Shown here: positions 22,879 through 33,917 of the stretch, piece by piece
Layout of the letters: every line of letters begins with the position of its first letter
How positions within the stretch are numbered: position 1 is the first letter of the stretch
Assembly: GCA_958450325.1 (NCBI GenBank)
Contig: OY288259.1
Location: 29,630,734 to 29,694,733 of the forward strand
DNA length: 64,000 nt
Direction of reading: 5' to 3'
Source of the DNA: Agrostemma githago
Taxonomy: Eukaryota; Streptophyta; Magnoliopsida; Caryophyllales; Caryophyllaceae
Translations under genes and position numbers: made by a program
The notes under the pieces: model-generated
What the model was told of the DNA's origin: nothing
The model's database searches: none
Seen by the model: the letters and a program-made list of their open reading frames with translations, nothing else

Positions 22879-25113
22879 TGTGGGCATGACATAGGTCCAC
22901 CCTGACATGACCACACGCGTGTTTGGGGAGGCGAATGAATCTCCATATGAGATGGTCAAATTGAAATTTAAATCGAAGTAGGAGTCGCCACCGAACTTTG
23001 TGGGAGTTCGGGCCCGTTCGAACCCACTCTATGTCGTAGTGGACCGTGCACAAAGTACGGCCCATTTTCGATGTCAGAGTTTATTGGGTTCGTCCCTTTG
23101 CATTATGATACCGATACCGACATTATCGGATATCGTGTATTGAATGACTCTCGTTGCCAATGGATTCGGACATCCGGAAACCATGGTTCTGAGTAAGGGG
23201 TGAGGGTACGTGTTGGGAAGTTCACAGAGAACACCCAACCCCGCCCGCACTTAGCGGCCTTTACTAGGATATCGTTCGTTTTTGGTGTACATGCGTTAGT
23301 TCGATAGTGGAATGATATGCAAACATTATTTTCCCTAAGCATGTGAGAAAAATTAAATGGGTTGCTAAGTCGTTTAATGCATCTTAAACTAATAACGTCA
23401 AAGTTATATTTAGCATGTGACATTCGTTTTAGTCTAATAAAACAAAAGATGAAAATAAATTGCTACAAACACGAGCAAACAAGTTAGTATCGGTTTATAA
23501 ATCGAATAAGAATATAAATACGATGATATGCATAATTTCGAAAAGTTTTGTTACACGTGATGGATTAAACACGTGTCGACCGAGGTCGAAAAAATATTTG
23601 TCGAAAAATCTGAAAATATACCGAGAAAACCGTTGTTTTGTGTTAAAAAAACGATGCTGGAAAAATCGGAAAACGAGAAAAATATGCCGCGGTTTACAGC
23701 AGCCCGCGCGACTCGCCCGGGAGGGGCGCGACTCGCGCGGGTGGCTCACTCGGGTTCGCTTTTTTCGAAAATCGTTAATTTTTGATAAATCGCGTATAAA
23801 GAATTTACACTTGATTTATATTTTCGATATTCGTCGTATTCGATATTCGATTATGAAATCGATCTCAAATATTCGGAATGATTTTTAGAAAAGGTTTTTA
23901 TAAAATCGTTTTGAAAAGGAATTAAACGAAAAGAAAAGAATATTAATTCTCTCCGCGTTAAAATCGTCGTATTTTGTTTAAAAAAAGTATGTGACGATTT
24001 TTAGCATCAACGAGATTTAATTTAGTTCTTGTTAGATACGATATTCGACTAAAGAGTCAATATCATATTTTAAGAACGTTGTTATATATGAAAATAATTT
24101 GTAGTATCGATATTATAGAAAAATAGATAATGTGACGACGACCCATAAAAAAACGAGAGGAAGAGAAAGAGAAAGGAGAAGACGGGATTGATTTTACACC
24201 CTCAACCTACATGCTTTGTTTTCTCGGAATAAGGCTCGTCGGAAAGTGGCTTAGGCACGGGAGCGTCGAGAAAATGCGGGTGAGTTAGGGTGGTGATTTG
24301 GATCGTGTAAGGTGACGGGGTGGCCGGTTTTTGGGTCGGTCTTTGATCGATTTTTGGTTGGTTTCGGGTTGCACTATCGGTTCGTCGATATTATGTTTGA
24401 TGTTCGGATGTTACGAGGTTGTTGTGTTTTGAATTATTGTAGATTGTAGATCATGTATGAATGTATGTTGAATGATGAATGGATTTTGTGTGACCGGAGG
24501 GTCCTATTTATAGGGAATGACTGACTTGCAAAGGAAGAAAGTCACCGGTTGGAATGAGATGGGATTCCGTCTAAGGAAAGAAATAATAAACAATTTGAGG
24601 GGGACGTGACTTCTGCTTGCTTAGTGGGGAAGTCACTTTTTTGGCTGGCATGAGGCTGCTCGGCCGAGTATTTGATGCTCGGTCGAGTGTTCGATTCGGT
24701 ATCCGGATAGAATTCCTACTTGAGATCGAATTCTATCCTTTAACGGATTTGTTTAATATTTTCGAGGCAGATATTTTGTAGTATTTGAGCCTAGGCCAAA
24801 CTGGTGAGGTGTCACGGCTGGTCCGTGTGCCTCGAAAAAAGATCTTTTACCGGGTTTGACCGGTCGCTAAAAGACGGTTTTGCCCCTGGTGCCGGATTCG
24901 ACCCAAATTAGTCTTATTTGACTCGAAACGTCCCATCGGGCCTGGATTTGAGGTTGGTTTTGTGAGATTTTTACTCCGTAATAAGCCCAAGCCAAATGCC
25001 AATGATTTTGAGTCCGTTTTCGAGTATACTAAAGCATGTTTGCGACCGATCATCATCGGGTGTTTGGCGGAAACTACTATAGACACCTGGCAATCAAAAT
25101 GTGGGTGTCTACA
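22879..25113 (-). repeat. 5' LTR of Ogre-like element, 2.2 kb
   Basis: 2,235 bp from TGTGGGCATG to GTGTCTACA, the intact partner of the CACTA-split LTR at 13409-18454. It carries TATAAATA on the minus strand (24505-24512), the palindrome pair at 24658-24688 and the GC-rich 20-bp-period block near 23705-23755. Confidence 0.9.
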
Positions 25114-25118
25114 CTAGT
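25114..25118 (+). repeat. Target-site duplication CTAGT, right copy
   Basis: Right partner of 13404-13408. The interrupted LTR of element A resumes here. Confidence 0.9.
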
Positions 25119-26202
25119 CACATGTTAAGCACACCATGTGTTTGTCGAATTGCTTGTTTGAGTAGTAGTGGCCATGCTTCTCTTGCTTGTTTTCTTCTTC
25201 TCATTGTATGCTTGATTTGTGGTTGAATCCTTGTTTATTGGGTAGCATCTTGCATGAGTGTTCGGGTTTGTCTTTGACGCGAGAGTGCGGACCGACCTTA
25301 GTAACTAGGTTAAGCCTACCCCATCGAACTCCCAACTATCCTACTACACTTATGAACCCAAACTAACCCTACTCCTTCCCAATTTGATTTCTCCTTCATA
25401 TTAACAATCATTCCTCTAGTTCATTGTTTCAATTTAGTATTAGTTATTTAGTTGTTCAATATGGATGTTTGTTTAGTGATAATATTTTCTCTTGATTTGG
25501 TTGTTTTATCCTTGATAATGAGTGAGTAGGCTTCTTGTGGGGTTAGTAGGGGGATTAGGGGTAGATTATGGATGATTAGGGTTGATTAAGGGGAAAAGGT
25601 TGTATCTTTGTTGTTAGTCACATTGTAGGCACTCTATGTGTTTGTTGATATGCTTGTGTGAGTTGTAGTGGCCATGCTTCCCATGCTTGTGTTCATCTTC
25701 TCATTGATTGCTTATTTTGTGGAAATGTTGAGAATAGTCATAGTCACGAGAGTGCCGACTAAGGTCTAAGTTGCGAGAGCCCGGACTCACCTTGACATCG
25801 GTCTAAGTTGCGAGAGCCCGGACCGACTCTAGCGATTAGGAGACACCTATACCATTGATCACCCCAATTATCCTTCTACTCCTATGAACCCGACCTACCC
25901 CACTTCTCTTTCCATATTTGTGTTAATCCTCTTAGTTAGACATCGTTTACTCTATTCTATTTGTTAGATCGATTATTAGCATTGTTTAGCATTGATAATC
26001 TAGTTCCTATTCCTCCTTCTCAATAGTTTTCCATTTACCGCTTCTTCGTGTTTGTTTGGTAATCTAGTCTCGTTTTAGGCCGACCTAGTCTAAACTTTGA
26101 TATACCGTCCTCGTGGAATCGATCCCGACTTACCCTAGCTACTCACTAGGTTAGTCGGTGTTATATTGATCGGCTAGGGACGTGACGAATCCCTAACCAT
26201 CA
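25119..26202 (+). repeat. 3' LTR of element A, right part
   Basis: Continues the LTR cut at 13408. It contains the second half of a diverged internal tandem duplication and ends AATCCCTAACCATCA at 26202, comparable to the ends of the LTRs at 27409 and 9340. What follows is the 3' internal region of another element, not a PBS, so this is a 3' LTR. Confidence 0.8.
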
Positions 26203-26784
26203 ACTGTCTATATGTTTGTTTGTGTGTTTGTTTATGTGTTTGTGTCCGGTTGCATCCACAGTTTTGTCGCAAGACCCGACTTGCCTTGCGGAGTGCACTT
26301 TTCCTCTAAGTGCACTCGCGTGAGTTGAAGGGGCATAGGGTGCGCTAATACCCACTCGGATAGTTTAGTAGTAGTATGTGCTTACTCGAGGGCGAGTAAG
26401 GGTTAAGTGTGGGGGAGTTGATAAGTGTGGTTTGTAGTGCCTATTTCGTAGTGTTTTGGTCCCATTTTCCTTGTGGAATCGCTCCTTGGGAGCGGTTTAT
26501 GGGCTTCTTATGCTTCCTTTAGTTCGTTTCAGGTTCCCGAGACCGATTTGGAAGAGTTGGAGCAATTCTGACTCGATACATACACATTTTGGAGCCAACG
26601 GAGTAAAGGAACGATGACTCGATGCCTTGGAATCGACCCCGATACCTTGGGACCCAATCCCGAGCCTCCGAGACCCGATCCCGAGTCCCGAGCCTCCGAG
26701 ACCCGATCCCGAGTCCCGAGAATCGATGAGAAACCCATGAGAAGCAAGGAGGGACCGAAAGAAGCTTAAAAGAGGCCTACAAGG

Positions 26785-26905
26785 CTCAACCGGTTCCGGT
26801 TGAGCTCAACCGGAACCGGTTTAGGTGCACAAAAGAGAGGTGTTCTGTGAAGGGTCCATCCGGAACGGGACCAACTCATCCCGAACGGGATGAGCCCTTT
26901 TCAGG
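26785..26905 (+). repeat. Palindrome cluster upstream of TATA
   Basis: Two 20-bp units start at 26785 and 26805 (CTCAACCGGTTCCGGTTGAG, then CTCAACCGGAACCGGTTTAG), followed by CATCCGGAACGGGA and CATCCCGAACGGGATG. The last ends about 40 bp before the TATA box. Confidence 0.78.
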
Positions 26906-26944
26906 CCGCACTCCTTTCTTTCTTCTCCTTTCCACTTGTAACCC

Positions 26945-26952
26945 TATATATA
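26945..26952 (+). promoter_or_regulatory. TATA box of LTR B
   Basis: TATATATA following AACCC, as in the LTR at 12308. Here it is followed by CTCTTCCC rather than a pure C tract. Confidence 0.65.
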
Positions 26953-27409
26953 CTCTTCCCTTGTTTTTTTAATGTGAGGCACTTCATATTAGACTAAACC
27001 CTAGATTATTTTAGCATAGATTAGCATAGATTAGTGTAGATTAGTCGTTAGATTATCGTTAATCTTAGATTAATGCTTGTAATTTGGGAATTCTTCAAGA
27101 TCTCCACCAAGATTGACAACCTTGGTTGATTGTTTTGGGTTCTTCCATTTATGCAAGTTTCTTTCTTCTTTTCATCATCTAGTTCATTCAGAGTCTAGTT
27201 TCATCCCTTTTCATCATCCTAGTTAGTCAATTCTTGTCAATTCTTCTCCCCCTTTGTGTTGTTTTGGTAACCTAGCCTTGTTTTTGGGTAGACCTTACTC
27301 TAGACACCTTTTACCGTCCCCGAGGACTCGACCCGACTTCCCTAGCTACTAGTTAGGTTTAGTTGGTTTTATTTGTTCGTAGGGATTAACGGCAAAATCC
27401 CTCCTATCA

Positions 27410-28034
27410 CTTTCAGTATTTTGAAAATGGGTGTTGACTTGTCGGCAAACCTGGCTATGAACCGTGCCAAGGCACCTATCTGGTCAGTCAGCCGTTGTAT
27501 GTCTCTTATCGTTCTTGGCTCTGGGAGGTCCAGGACGGCCTTTACATTTTCAGGGTTAGCATCAATCCCTCAGGCACTGACGAGGAATCTCCGGAATTTT
27601 TCGGGCCGAACCCCGAAATTACACTTCTTAGGGTTTAACTTCATCTGATAGGCTCGCAGGGAGGCGAATGTCTCCTTCAGGTCCTTCAGATGCTCTGCCT
27701 CTCCCTTGCTTTTTACTATGACACCATCCACATATGCCTCTAGGTTCCTGCCTTTTTGTTTCTCGAATACTTGGTCTACCAAATGTTGATAGGTTGCCCC
27801 AACATTTTTCAGGTCAAAGGGCATCATTATGTATATGTACGTTCCTGCACTAGTAAGGAATGCACACTTCACCCTGTCTGGTTGCCACAGGTATACCTGG
27901 TGGTAACCTGAGAAGGCATCCAGGAAGCTTAACATCGAGTGCCCACTGGTAGCGTCGACCATCTGATTAATTCTCGGCAGGGGGTAGCAATATTTTGGAC
28001 ATGCTTTGTTAAGGTTGATGAAGCCCACGCACAT
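27410..28034 (-). pseudogene. Tat-lineage reverse transcriptase fragment, copy 1
   Basis: Frame 27570-28034 (154 codons) shows an RT palm: NLNKACPK (residues 8-15), the first catalytic Asp in SFLDAFSGY (Asp39), and the YxDD box as YVDG (residues 101-104), so the last catalytic Asp is Gly. MPFGLKN is MPFDLKN. After the stop, similarity to the RT end and the start of the RT-RNase H connection continues to 27410, where LTR B cuts it. The residue pattern is of the Tat/Ogre lineage, distinct from the Athila-type RT 2.5 kb to the right. Inactive. Confidence 0.82.
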
Positions 28035-28213
28035 CCCTCAGGCTCCTGAGGCTTTCTTTACCATAACCACATTAGCAAGCCATTCTGGGTAGTTGCAGCT
28101 TTCGATGAAGTCGGCTTTCAAGAGCTTTTCTATTTCCTCTCTGATAGCTAGGTCCTTCTCAGCTGACATGTTTCTCTTCTTTTGCCTTACTGGCCGAGCA
28201 TCTGGGTTGACAT

Positions 28214-28834
28214 TCAGCTTGTGAACAATATGACTTGGGTCAACTCCCGAATTTCGTCGGCCGAGTAGGCAAAGACATCTTTGTTGTCCCGTAGGACTTT
28301 GATCAGCCTTTCTCTATAAGGTTCTTCCAGATCAGTGCCGACAAGGACCGACCTTCCTGACTCTAGTTCCACCAGCATGCTCTCACCCCCAGGTTCTGGG
28401 TGGTCAGATGGTGTCTTGATGGCCAATTGGTCAGCCAGAATCTCCCCCTCGCTGTTGGGGGAGCTGTCTGCCTTCCTTTTCCCTTTTCTTTCAGCCTCAT
28501 GGGTGCACAAGGCGACTGAATAACACTTCCTAGCCGACTCTTGATCTCCGTGGACCTTGCCTTCCATGCCAAAGTCAGTGACGTAGGTTAAAGTCAACGC
28601 TCTGATAGATATGGCTGCCTTTACCTCGTCCAGAGTGGTTGCCAAAGAGGGCATTGTATGCTGATTTTGCGTCCACCACCACGAAGCACTCCAATCTTTT
28701 CTAGATTTAAAAACTACCTTTTCCAGAATTGATTTAATTTCTCGATTAGATACTTCTACTTGGCCGCTTGTTTGAGGGTGATAAGCCAATCCGGTACGTT
28801 GCATAACACCATATTTCTGTAGCAAAGTCTCCAA
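28214..28834 (-). pseudogene. Chimeric ORF: Athila integrase end fused to Tat protease/pre-RT
   Basis: A 206-codon open frame. Residues 1-50 are the end of an Athila-type integrase core: GLAYHPQTSGQVEVSNREIK with the third catalytic residue Glu32, then KDWS. From about residue 52 the text is Tat-lineage sequence around the protease end and the linker to RT (VHGDQESARKCY near 95-106, DNKDVFAYSADEI near 185-197). The joint is near 28690, where the alternative frame reads VVDAKSAYNALFG, the normal Tat protease end; a frameshift near the joint hides it. There is no start logic, and a cellular gene is unlikely. The fusion is the scar of a nested insertion plus deletion, or of template switching, and recurs in all three copies. 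Confidence 0.8.
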
Positions 28835-28862
28835 TCTCTTCTCGTGGAAGTGTGAACCTCCA

Positions 28863-29681
28863 TCACTGATAATGGCTCGAGGAACCCCAAACCAAGGGAA
28901 AAATTATTTTCTTAAAGAGATTCATGACCACCTTAGCATCGTTCGTAGGATAAGCTACCGCCTCGACCCATTTGGACACATAATCCACTGCAACTAGAAT
29001 ATATCGGTTACCAAAAGAAGAAAGAAACGGACCTTGATAATCGATTCCCCATACGTCGAAAATCTTGACCTCTAATATACCGGTTTGTGGCATCTCATGT
29101 CATCTAGAAATATTACCGGATCGTTGGCAAGCATCATAAGCAAGGATAAATCCTTGAGCATCTTTAAATAAAGTCGGCCAATAAAATCCGGATTGTAATA
29201 CCTTAGCAACGGTGCGAGATGGACCATGATGACCACCATAGGGAGAAGAATGACAACCTTCCAAGACACCTCTAACTTCCCAGTCTGGTACGCACTTCCG
29301 AAAAATTCCATCCGTGCATTCTCGAAATAGGTAAGGATCATCCCAATAATACCTCCTCACATCAGATAAGAATTTCTTCTTTTGTTGATAAGTACAATTA
29401 GGACGAAGATAACCACCAACCAAAAAGTTAGCAAAATCGGCATACCATGGCTCGTTGGTAGTTAACTCGGCAAGGGTGATTCCAAGTAAGGAATCGTCGG
29501 GAAAAGAATCATCAATCGGCAGGATTAATCCGTCTTCATCGAATCTAAGCCGTGATAAATGATCAGCTACAACATTCTCGGCTCCCTTCTTATCCCGAAT
29601 CTCTAGATCAAATTCTTGGAGTAGTAGGATCCAACGAATTAATCTAGGCTTTGCTTCCTTCTTTGGTAAGAGGTACTTCAA
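28863..29681 (-). pseudogene. Athila-lineage RNase H end and integrase, broken, copy 1
   Basis: Two abutting frames. 29100-29681 (193 codons) begins with the RNase H end (KKGAENVVADHLSR, residues 31-44), then the integrase zinc-binding region with His144 and His151/152; only one of two expected Cys remains (AYDACQR: the first Cys position is Tyr182). A stop follows, then 28863-29093 holds the first catalytic Asp (WGIDYQGPF, Asp18). A frameshift near 28905 separates the segment with the second Asp from the third-residue segment in the chimeric ORF. There is no chromodomain, as expected for Athila. Non-functional. Confidence 0.85.
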
Positions 29682-30881
29682 TGCGGCATGATCAGTATAA
29701 ACAATAACCTTAGAACCTATGAGATAAGTTCGGAATTTATCGAGGGCATATGATGGCTAATAACTCCTTTTCCGTCGTTGCGTAATTGATCTAAGCTTCG
29801 TCTAAAGTCTTACTTGCATATTAAATAGCATGTAAAACTTTATCTTTTCTCTGACCCAAAACTGCTCCTATGGCATAGTCGCTTGCATCACACATAATCT
29901 CGAAAGGTAGATTCCAATCCGGCGATCGAATGATAGGTGCTGAGATTAATGCCTCCTTAATCCTGTCAAAAGATTCACGACATGCATCAGTAAAGCAAAA
30001 AGGAGCATCCTTAAGAAGGAGTTGGGTAAGTGGTTTAGCAATTTTAGAGAAGTCCTTGATAAAGCGGCGATAAAATCCCGCATGACCAAGGAAACTTCTA
30101 ACCCCCTTAACATTGGTGGGAGGAGGCAATTGCTCTATTACTTGAATTTTCGCTCGATCTACTTGGATGCCCTTATCAGAAACTAAATGACCAAGAACTA
30201 CTCCCTCGTTAACCATAAGGTGACACTTTTCTCAATTAAGCACCAAGTCAACTTCCTCATAGCGACCTAAAACCTTAGACAAATTCAGCAAACAAGAATC
30301 AAAGTCAGAACCATAAACACTTAAATCGTCCATAAATACTTCCATAATTGATTCAATAAAATTAGAAAAGATACTAATCATGCATCTCTAAAAAGTGGCT
30401 GGGGCGTTACATAATCCGAAGGGCATCCTACGATAAGCGAAGGTACCATAAGGACAAGTAAAGGTGGTTTTTTCTTGGTCCTCGGGATGAATGGGGATCT
30501 GAAAAAAAACCGGAGTACATCTATATAACAAAAATACTTATGACGAGTTAATCTTTCTAACATCTGATCAACAAATAGAAGTGGGTAATGGTCCTTTTTA
30601 GTGGCGACATTCAATTTCCTATAATCAATACACATGCACCATCCTGTAACAATTCGAGTAGGAATTAGTTCATTCCTATCGTTCTTTACTACCGTGGTGC
30701 CTCCTTTCTTAGGCACCACTTGAACCAGACTGACCCATTTAGAGTCGGATATAGCATATATAATACCGGCGTCTAGAAGTTTCATAACTTCTTTCTTAAC
30801 AACTTCCTGCATATTCGGGTTCAGTCGACGCTGACCCTGGATAGACGGTTTATGACCATCTTCAAGATGAATGCGATGCAT
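29682..30881 (-). pseudogene. Athila-lineage reverse transcriptase and RNase H, broken, copy 1
   Basis: The frame from 30881 has the RT fingers (CIDYRKLN, residues 84-91) and YFCYIDV with the first catalytic Asp at residue 121. It is then shifted at an 8-A run (30502-30509), so the open frame ends at 30378. Beyond it the catalytic FMDD box is intact at 30325-30336, and 29821-30216 encodes the thumb/connection and RNase H start (FLGHAGFYRRFIKDFS, CDASDYAIGAVLGQ). Stops lie near 30230, 29821 and 29790. Copy 1 also lacks two bases (TA) near 29750 compared with copies 2 and 3. Inactive. Confidence 0.88.
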
Positions 30882-31961
30882 TCAAAAGTCAAGAGAAATA
30901 CCTTTTAAATCACTTAAACTATATCCCAATGCCTTCTTATGTTTCCTCAATACAGTTAACAAATCAGTCAAAGAATTACTTACTATAACCGGGTTTAGCT
31001 CACCCTCGTCGAGAAAAGCATACCTGAGATTCGTGGGTAACGGTTTAAGTTCAGGTTTCTGTACCTCGACCGAATAAGACACATCAAGGTTGATAGTTTC
31101 GACCATCTCAGCTTCTTTCGGGTCCCCTGCATATTGAAGTGCTTCTATATCATCTACTTCAGCTTTCCAAATTCCTCCATCACCTGTATAACTCGATTCA
31201 CACATTAGTAACTCCAAGGGATCTTTTGTTAAGGATCCGAGTAAGGTGGAATCAATAGTGTCATCGACCGAATCAAAAGTGTCTATACAATAGCACAAAT
31301 CATCAGTTATAGGGGCTTTTAAAGCATTATTAAGATTAAATGTGACTTTATCTTCCCCAACCTCAAGTGTCAAACTACCGTTTTTGACATCAATAATTGC
31401 GCCTGCAGTGTGAAGGAATGGACAACCTAGTGTAATAGGAATATGCGTATCCTCAGCGATGTCTAAGGCAACAAAGTCGATAGGATAAAAGAACTTCCCC
31501 ACCTTAACCGGAATGTCTTCTAAGACACCTAAAGGTCTACGGACTGATCGATCAGCCATTTGAAGTGTGATACTAGTACACTTCAAACCTCCCATATCTA
31601 ACTTCTCGCATATAGAATAAGACATAACACTAACACTAGCCCCAAGATCACACAATGCATTATCTAAAACATGAGTACCTATAGTGCATGGGATAGAAAA
31701 ACTACCAGGATCCTTAAGTTTTGGAGGTGATTTATTTTGAAGGAGTGCACTGCACTCCCCCATAAAAGCAATCGTCTCGACTTCATTAAAAGAACGCTTA
31801 CTAGTAAGTATGTCTTTCATAAATTTAGCATATGCAGGCACTTGCGTAATTAACTCAGTAAATGGAACGGTTACTTGAAGGTTCTTCACAACGTCCATAA
31901 ACTTACTGAATTGGTTATCGATCTTGCTGTTGCGTTGACGACCTGGGAATGGAAGCTTCAC
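30882..31961 (-). pseudogene. Athila-lineage gag-pro C-terminal part with aspartic protease, copy 1
   Basis: 359 codons in the same frame as the gag ORF upstream. The retropepsin-like active site is DLGAS at Asp105, in a domain of about residues 90-215 ending TLGCPFLHTAGAIID. The end (KALGYSLSDLKGISLDF) leads in frame into the RT ORF across a single TGA at 30882-30884, so gag-pro-pol was once one frame. The ATG at 31961 is internal and not a real start. Confidence 0.88.
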
Positions 31962-31999
31962 GTGCTGGGCTGGAGTGGAAATAGGCTGCTCCGATAGAC

Positions 32000-32119
32000 G
32001 AACCGATCGGTTTGATTCTGAACCGGTCGGTTTGTCTTTGTCCCAAGCGGTTTGTTCCTGTACCGATCGGTTCGACTTTGTACCGGTCAGTTAGACTGTG
32101 TCCCGGCCGGTTTGCTTGT
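32000..32119 (-). repeat. Six-unit 20-bp palindromic tandem repeat inside gag-pro, copy 1
   Basis: Six exact 20-bp units from 32000, such as GAACCGATCGGTTTGATTCT and GAACCGGTCGGTTTGTCTTT. Each has a core (A/C)CCG(A/G)(T/C)CGG(T), often a perfect 10-bp palindrome (ACCGATCGGT). Twenty is not a multiple of three, so successive units are read in different frames. A stop (32091-32093) falls inside. The same unit with the same period occurs three times in this element's LTR at 50297-50356. Confidence 0.88.
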
Positions 32120-32435
32120 CGTCTTCTGATTCCTTCACAACTTCGTCTTCTGGTTCCGGCATCTTCGGACCATCATAAGTCGTCCCACTCCTTAGGGTAA
32201 TAGCATTTATATGTTCATTCCCATGAGGTAGATTACCTTGAGGTGGATTTCCCTGAGGCGGCAAGGTTCCTGGCTGACGAGTAGCTTGAGAGTTAGCTAA
32301 CTGGGTAACTTACCTTTCTAGCACCTTATGACTTGTCTGAAATTGAGTCATCATGTTCATCATCATGTTTCTCTGTTCGACTATTTCAACAGATTGTTGA
32401 TGAGCTTGAGCCTCCAAAGCAGGAAGTGGTGGAAA

Positions 32436-33515
32436 CTATTGTTGATTATTCTGAATTATGTTTTGCCCTTGAGGTCTTTGAGAATTCTGCTGCTTTCCTT
32501 GCATTCGACCGTGAGGAGGCACATATGGTGGATTGCGAGGTGGGGGTGTTGTAGGATTTAACACATTCTGACTTGCATAAGATAATAAAGCACGATTATA
32601 GCCAGGCTGATTCATATATGGCAAGTTCTGATTCCGTTGGAATGACTGATAAGCATTAACTTGTTCTTGCGTTCCCATGCATTCGTGAGCATGATGTCCC
32701 GATACACCACAATCATTGCAAACTATTTCTTGGGTCATAGCATGCACTCGATGCATTCCTTTATCTGAGTTAGATGCTTCATAGGAATCGAATCGCTTAG
32801 TTAAAACAGCGAATTGATTAGTGATTGCAGAATCAGTCTTGTTACCATTACCTCGGGTATTGCCGCGTGGACTTCCCCATCGTGCATGGTGAGAGGCCAT
32901 ATCCTCAATAGTTTGCCACGCCTTATCATCATCAACATTAGACTGGAACCTCCCATTGCAAGCTGAATCAAGTGTGTCACGACAATCGTCGTATAAGCCA
33001 TTATACAACTGATTACAAAGGAACCATTCTTCAAACCCGTGATGAGGACATTCTTTGACCAGCTTCTTGAAGCTTTTCCATGCCTCATGAATATTCTCAT
33101 GAGGTGTTTGACAAAATTTAGTAATCTGACTTCGTAACATATTCGTCTTCTGGGGCGGATAATAATGTTTGTAGAAAGCCAATGCAAGAGAATTCCAGTC
33201 ATTGATTCCAGCAGAGACCTTATATGGATCGGTGATCCATTCTCTGGCCGCATCACGTAGAGAGAACATAAAAAGCATCTCCATGACTTGCTCCTGAGTA
33301 ACTCCTACAGGAAGGGGAATAGTAGAGCAATAGTCAGTAAAAATTCTCATATGTTTAGCTTGATCCTCCTTGGCATCGCCTCCGAACTGATTCTTCTCGA
33401 CTAAGGTAATGAAAGCGAGACGGATCTCAAAGACGCCATTAGTAGCAGTTGGACGTTTGACCAACTTTGGAAGGGCAGCCTGTTCCGGCTCTGAGTGCCT
33501 AGCAAGTTTAGGCAT
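32436..33515 (-). pseudogene. Athila-lineage Gag, truncated by stop, copy 1
   Basis: 359 codons. A capsid-like retrotransposon Gag domain spans about residues 85-190 (AAREWITDPYKVSAGINDWNS near 89-109, FCQTPHENIHEAWKSFKKLV near 134-153). A CCHC zinc knuckle is at Cys266, Cys269, His274, Cys279. The C-terminal tail is Pro/Gln/Asn-rich. The TAG at 32436-32438 is premature: the same frame continues through two more stops (TAA at 32310-32312 and 32091-32093), with the typical NAITLRSG motif between, into the protease part. The start ATG lies 3 bp from an LTR-like end, so the normal leader and PBS are missing. Confidence 0.9.
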
Positions 33516-33517
33516 CT

Positions 33518-33917
33518 TGACTAGCGGGGGCGGTAGTGTCCTCTTCTAACGAACAACTAACATGTAGCTAGTAGTAAGTAAGGGTCGAATCCACAGAGAG
33601 ACGGACGATTATCGCTAATTATCTATAAGTCGACTCTAAACTATAATAATTCCGGTTTGTTTGTGTTTGTTTTTCTAAACTATTGCAATAATGTAAATTA
33701 AGAGGTTCTAATAATATTAAAAGGATCTAGGGTCTTACGGTTCACTGTGTAATTAAATTGGGTAAAGTTAATTAATCATTCAATCAATCAGTCACAGTTA
33801 TTCAGGGCAAAAACACGGCCTCTCGGATCTTATGTCAACCTTAGGATAGATTCTGACGGGCTCTCGCAACTTACCAGATTATCCTACCCACTTACTTGTA
33901 AGTCTACCCTTACCAAA
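33518..33917 (-). repeat. Athila-type LTR, 3' part only, copy 1
   Basis: In element orientation this is the last 400 bp of an LTR ending GCTAGTCA beside the gag ATG. It resembles the end of the LTR at 9340 in order (TGAC..., then GGGTCGA(A)TCCACAG.GA). Compared with copy 2 (49359-50436), 729 bp including the promoter are missing, with TACCAA at the joint. Confidence 0.75.

Larger units (their letters stand above)
13409..25113 (-). mobile_element. Ogre-like non-autonomous LTR retrotransposon
   Basis: Two LTRs (13409-18454 and 22879-25113) with TGT...ACA ends enclose a 4.4-kb internal region. A tRNA-Arg-type PBS beside the right LTR and a polypurine tract beside the left LTR, both on the minus strand, give the orientation. 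A perfect CTAGT duplication flanks it. The internal region has no gag or pol frame, so it is non-autonomous. The Arg primer and long LTRs resemble Ogre/Tat elements, which is a family inference. The LTRs differ at scattered sites (for example near 13431-13450 against 22901-22920), so the insertion is older than the Tekay-like one. Confidence 0.88.
10903..26202 (+). mobile_element. Plus-strand Athila-type element, 3' part (element A), split by insertion
   Basis: Consists of a 3' internal region (10903-12307) ending in a polypurine tract and a 3' LTR that starts at 12308, is interrupted at 13408 by the Ogre-like element, and resumes at 25119 to end at 26202. The 5' part is missing: element C on the opposite strand abuts it at 10903. 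After the LTR the sequence continues as the 3' internal region of a related element, so this element seems to have inserted into that one. Confidence 0.78.
26203..27409 (+). mobile_element. Remnant of plus-strand Athila-type element B: polypurine end plus 3' LTR
   Basis: 216 bp of 3' internal sequence, similar to 12060-12307 and ending GTGTGGGGGAGT, then a 991-bp LTR (26419-27409) from TGATAAGTGTGG to CCTCCTATCA. The rest of the internal region is not contiguous because element A's LTR intervenes. On its right the LTR abuts Tat-lineage RT sequence, its probable target. Confidence 0.78.
26419..27409 (+). repeat. 3' LTR of element B
   Basis: Shares its start and general order (palindromes, TATA, CATTGG/CTTGG word, TCCCCGAGGACTCGACCC word) with the LTRs at 12308 and 9340, but is clearly diverged and shorter. 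Confidence 0.82.

Noticed and set aside
32000..32119. CRISPR-like array (20-bp periodic repeats)
   Set aside because: There are no unique spacers between direct repeats; the units are contiguous palindromic 20-mers in a plant retrotransposon.
32328..32561. Plus-strand ORFs of 73-77 codons
   Set aside because: Antisense to the gag-pro linker; repeated at 48169-48402 only because of the segmental duplication.
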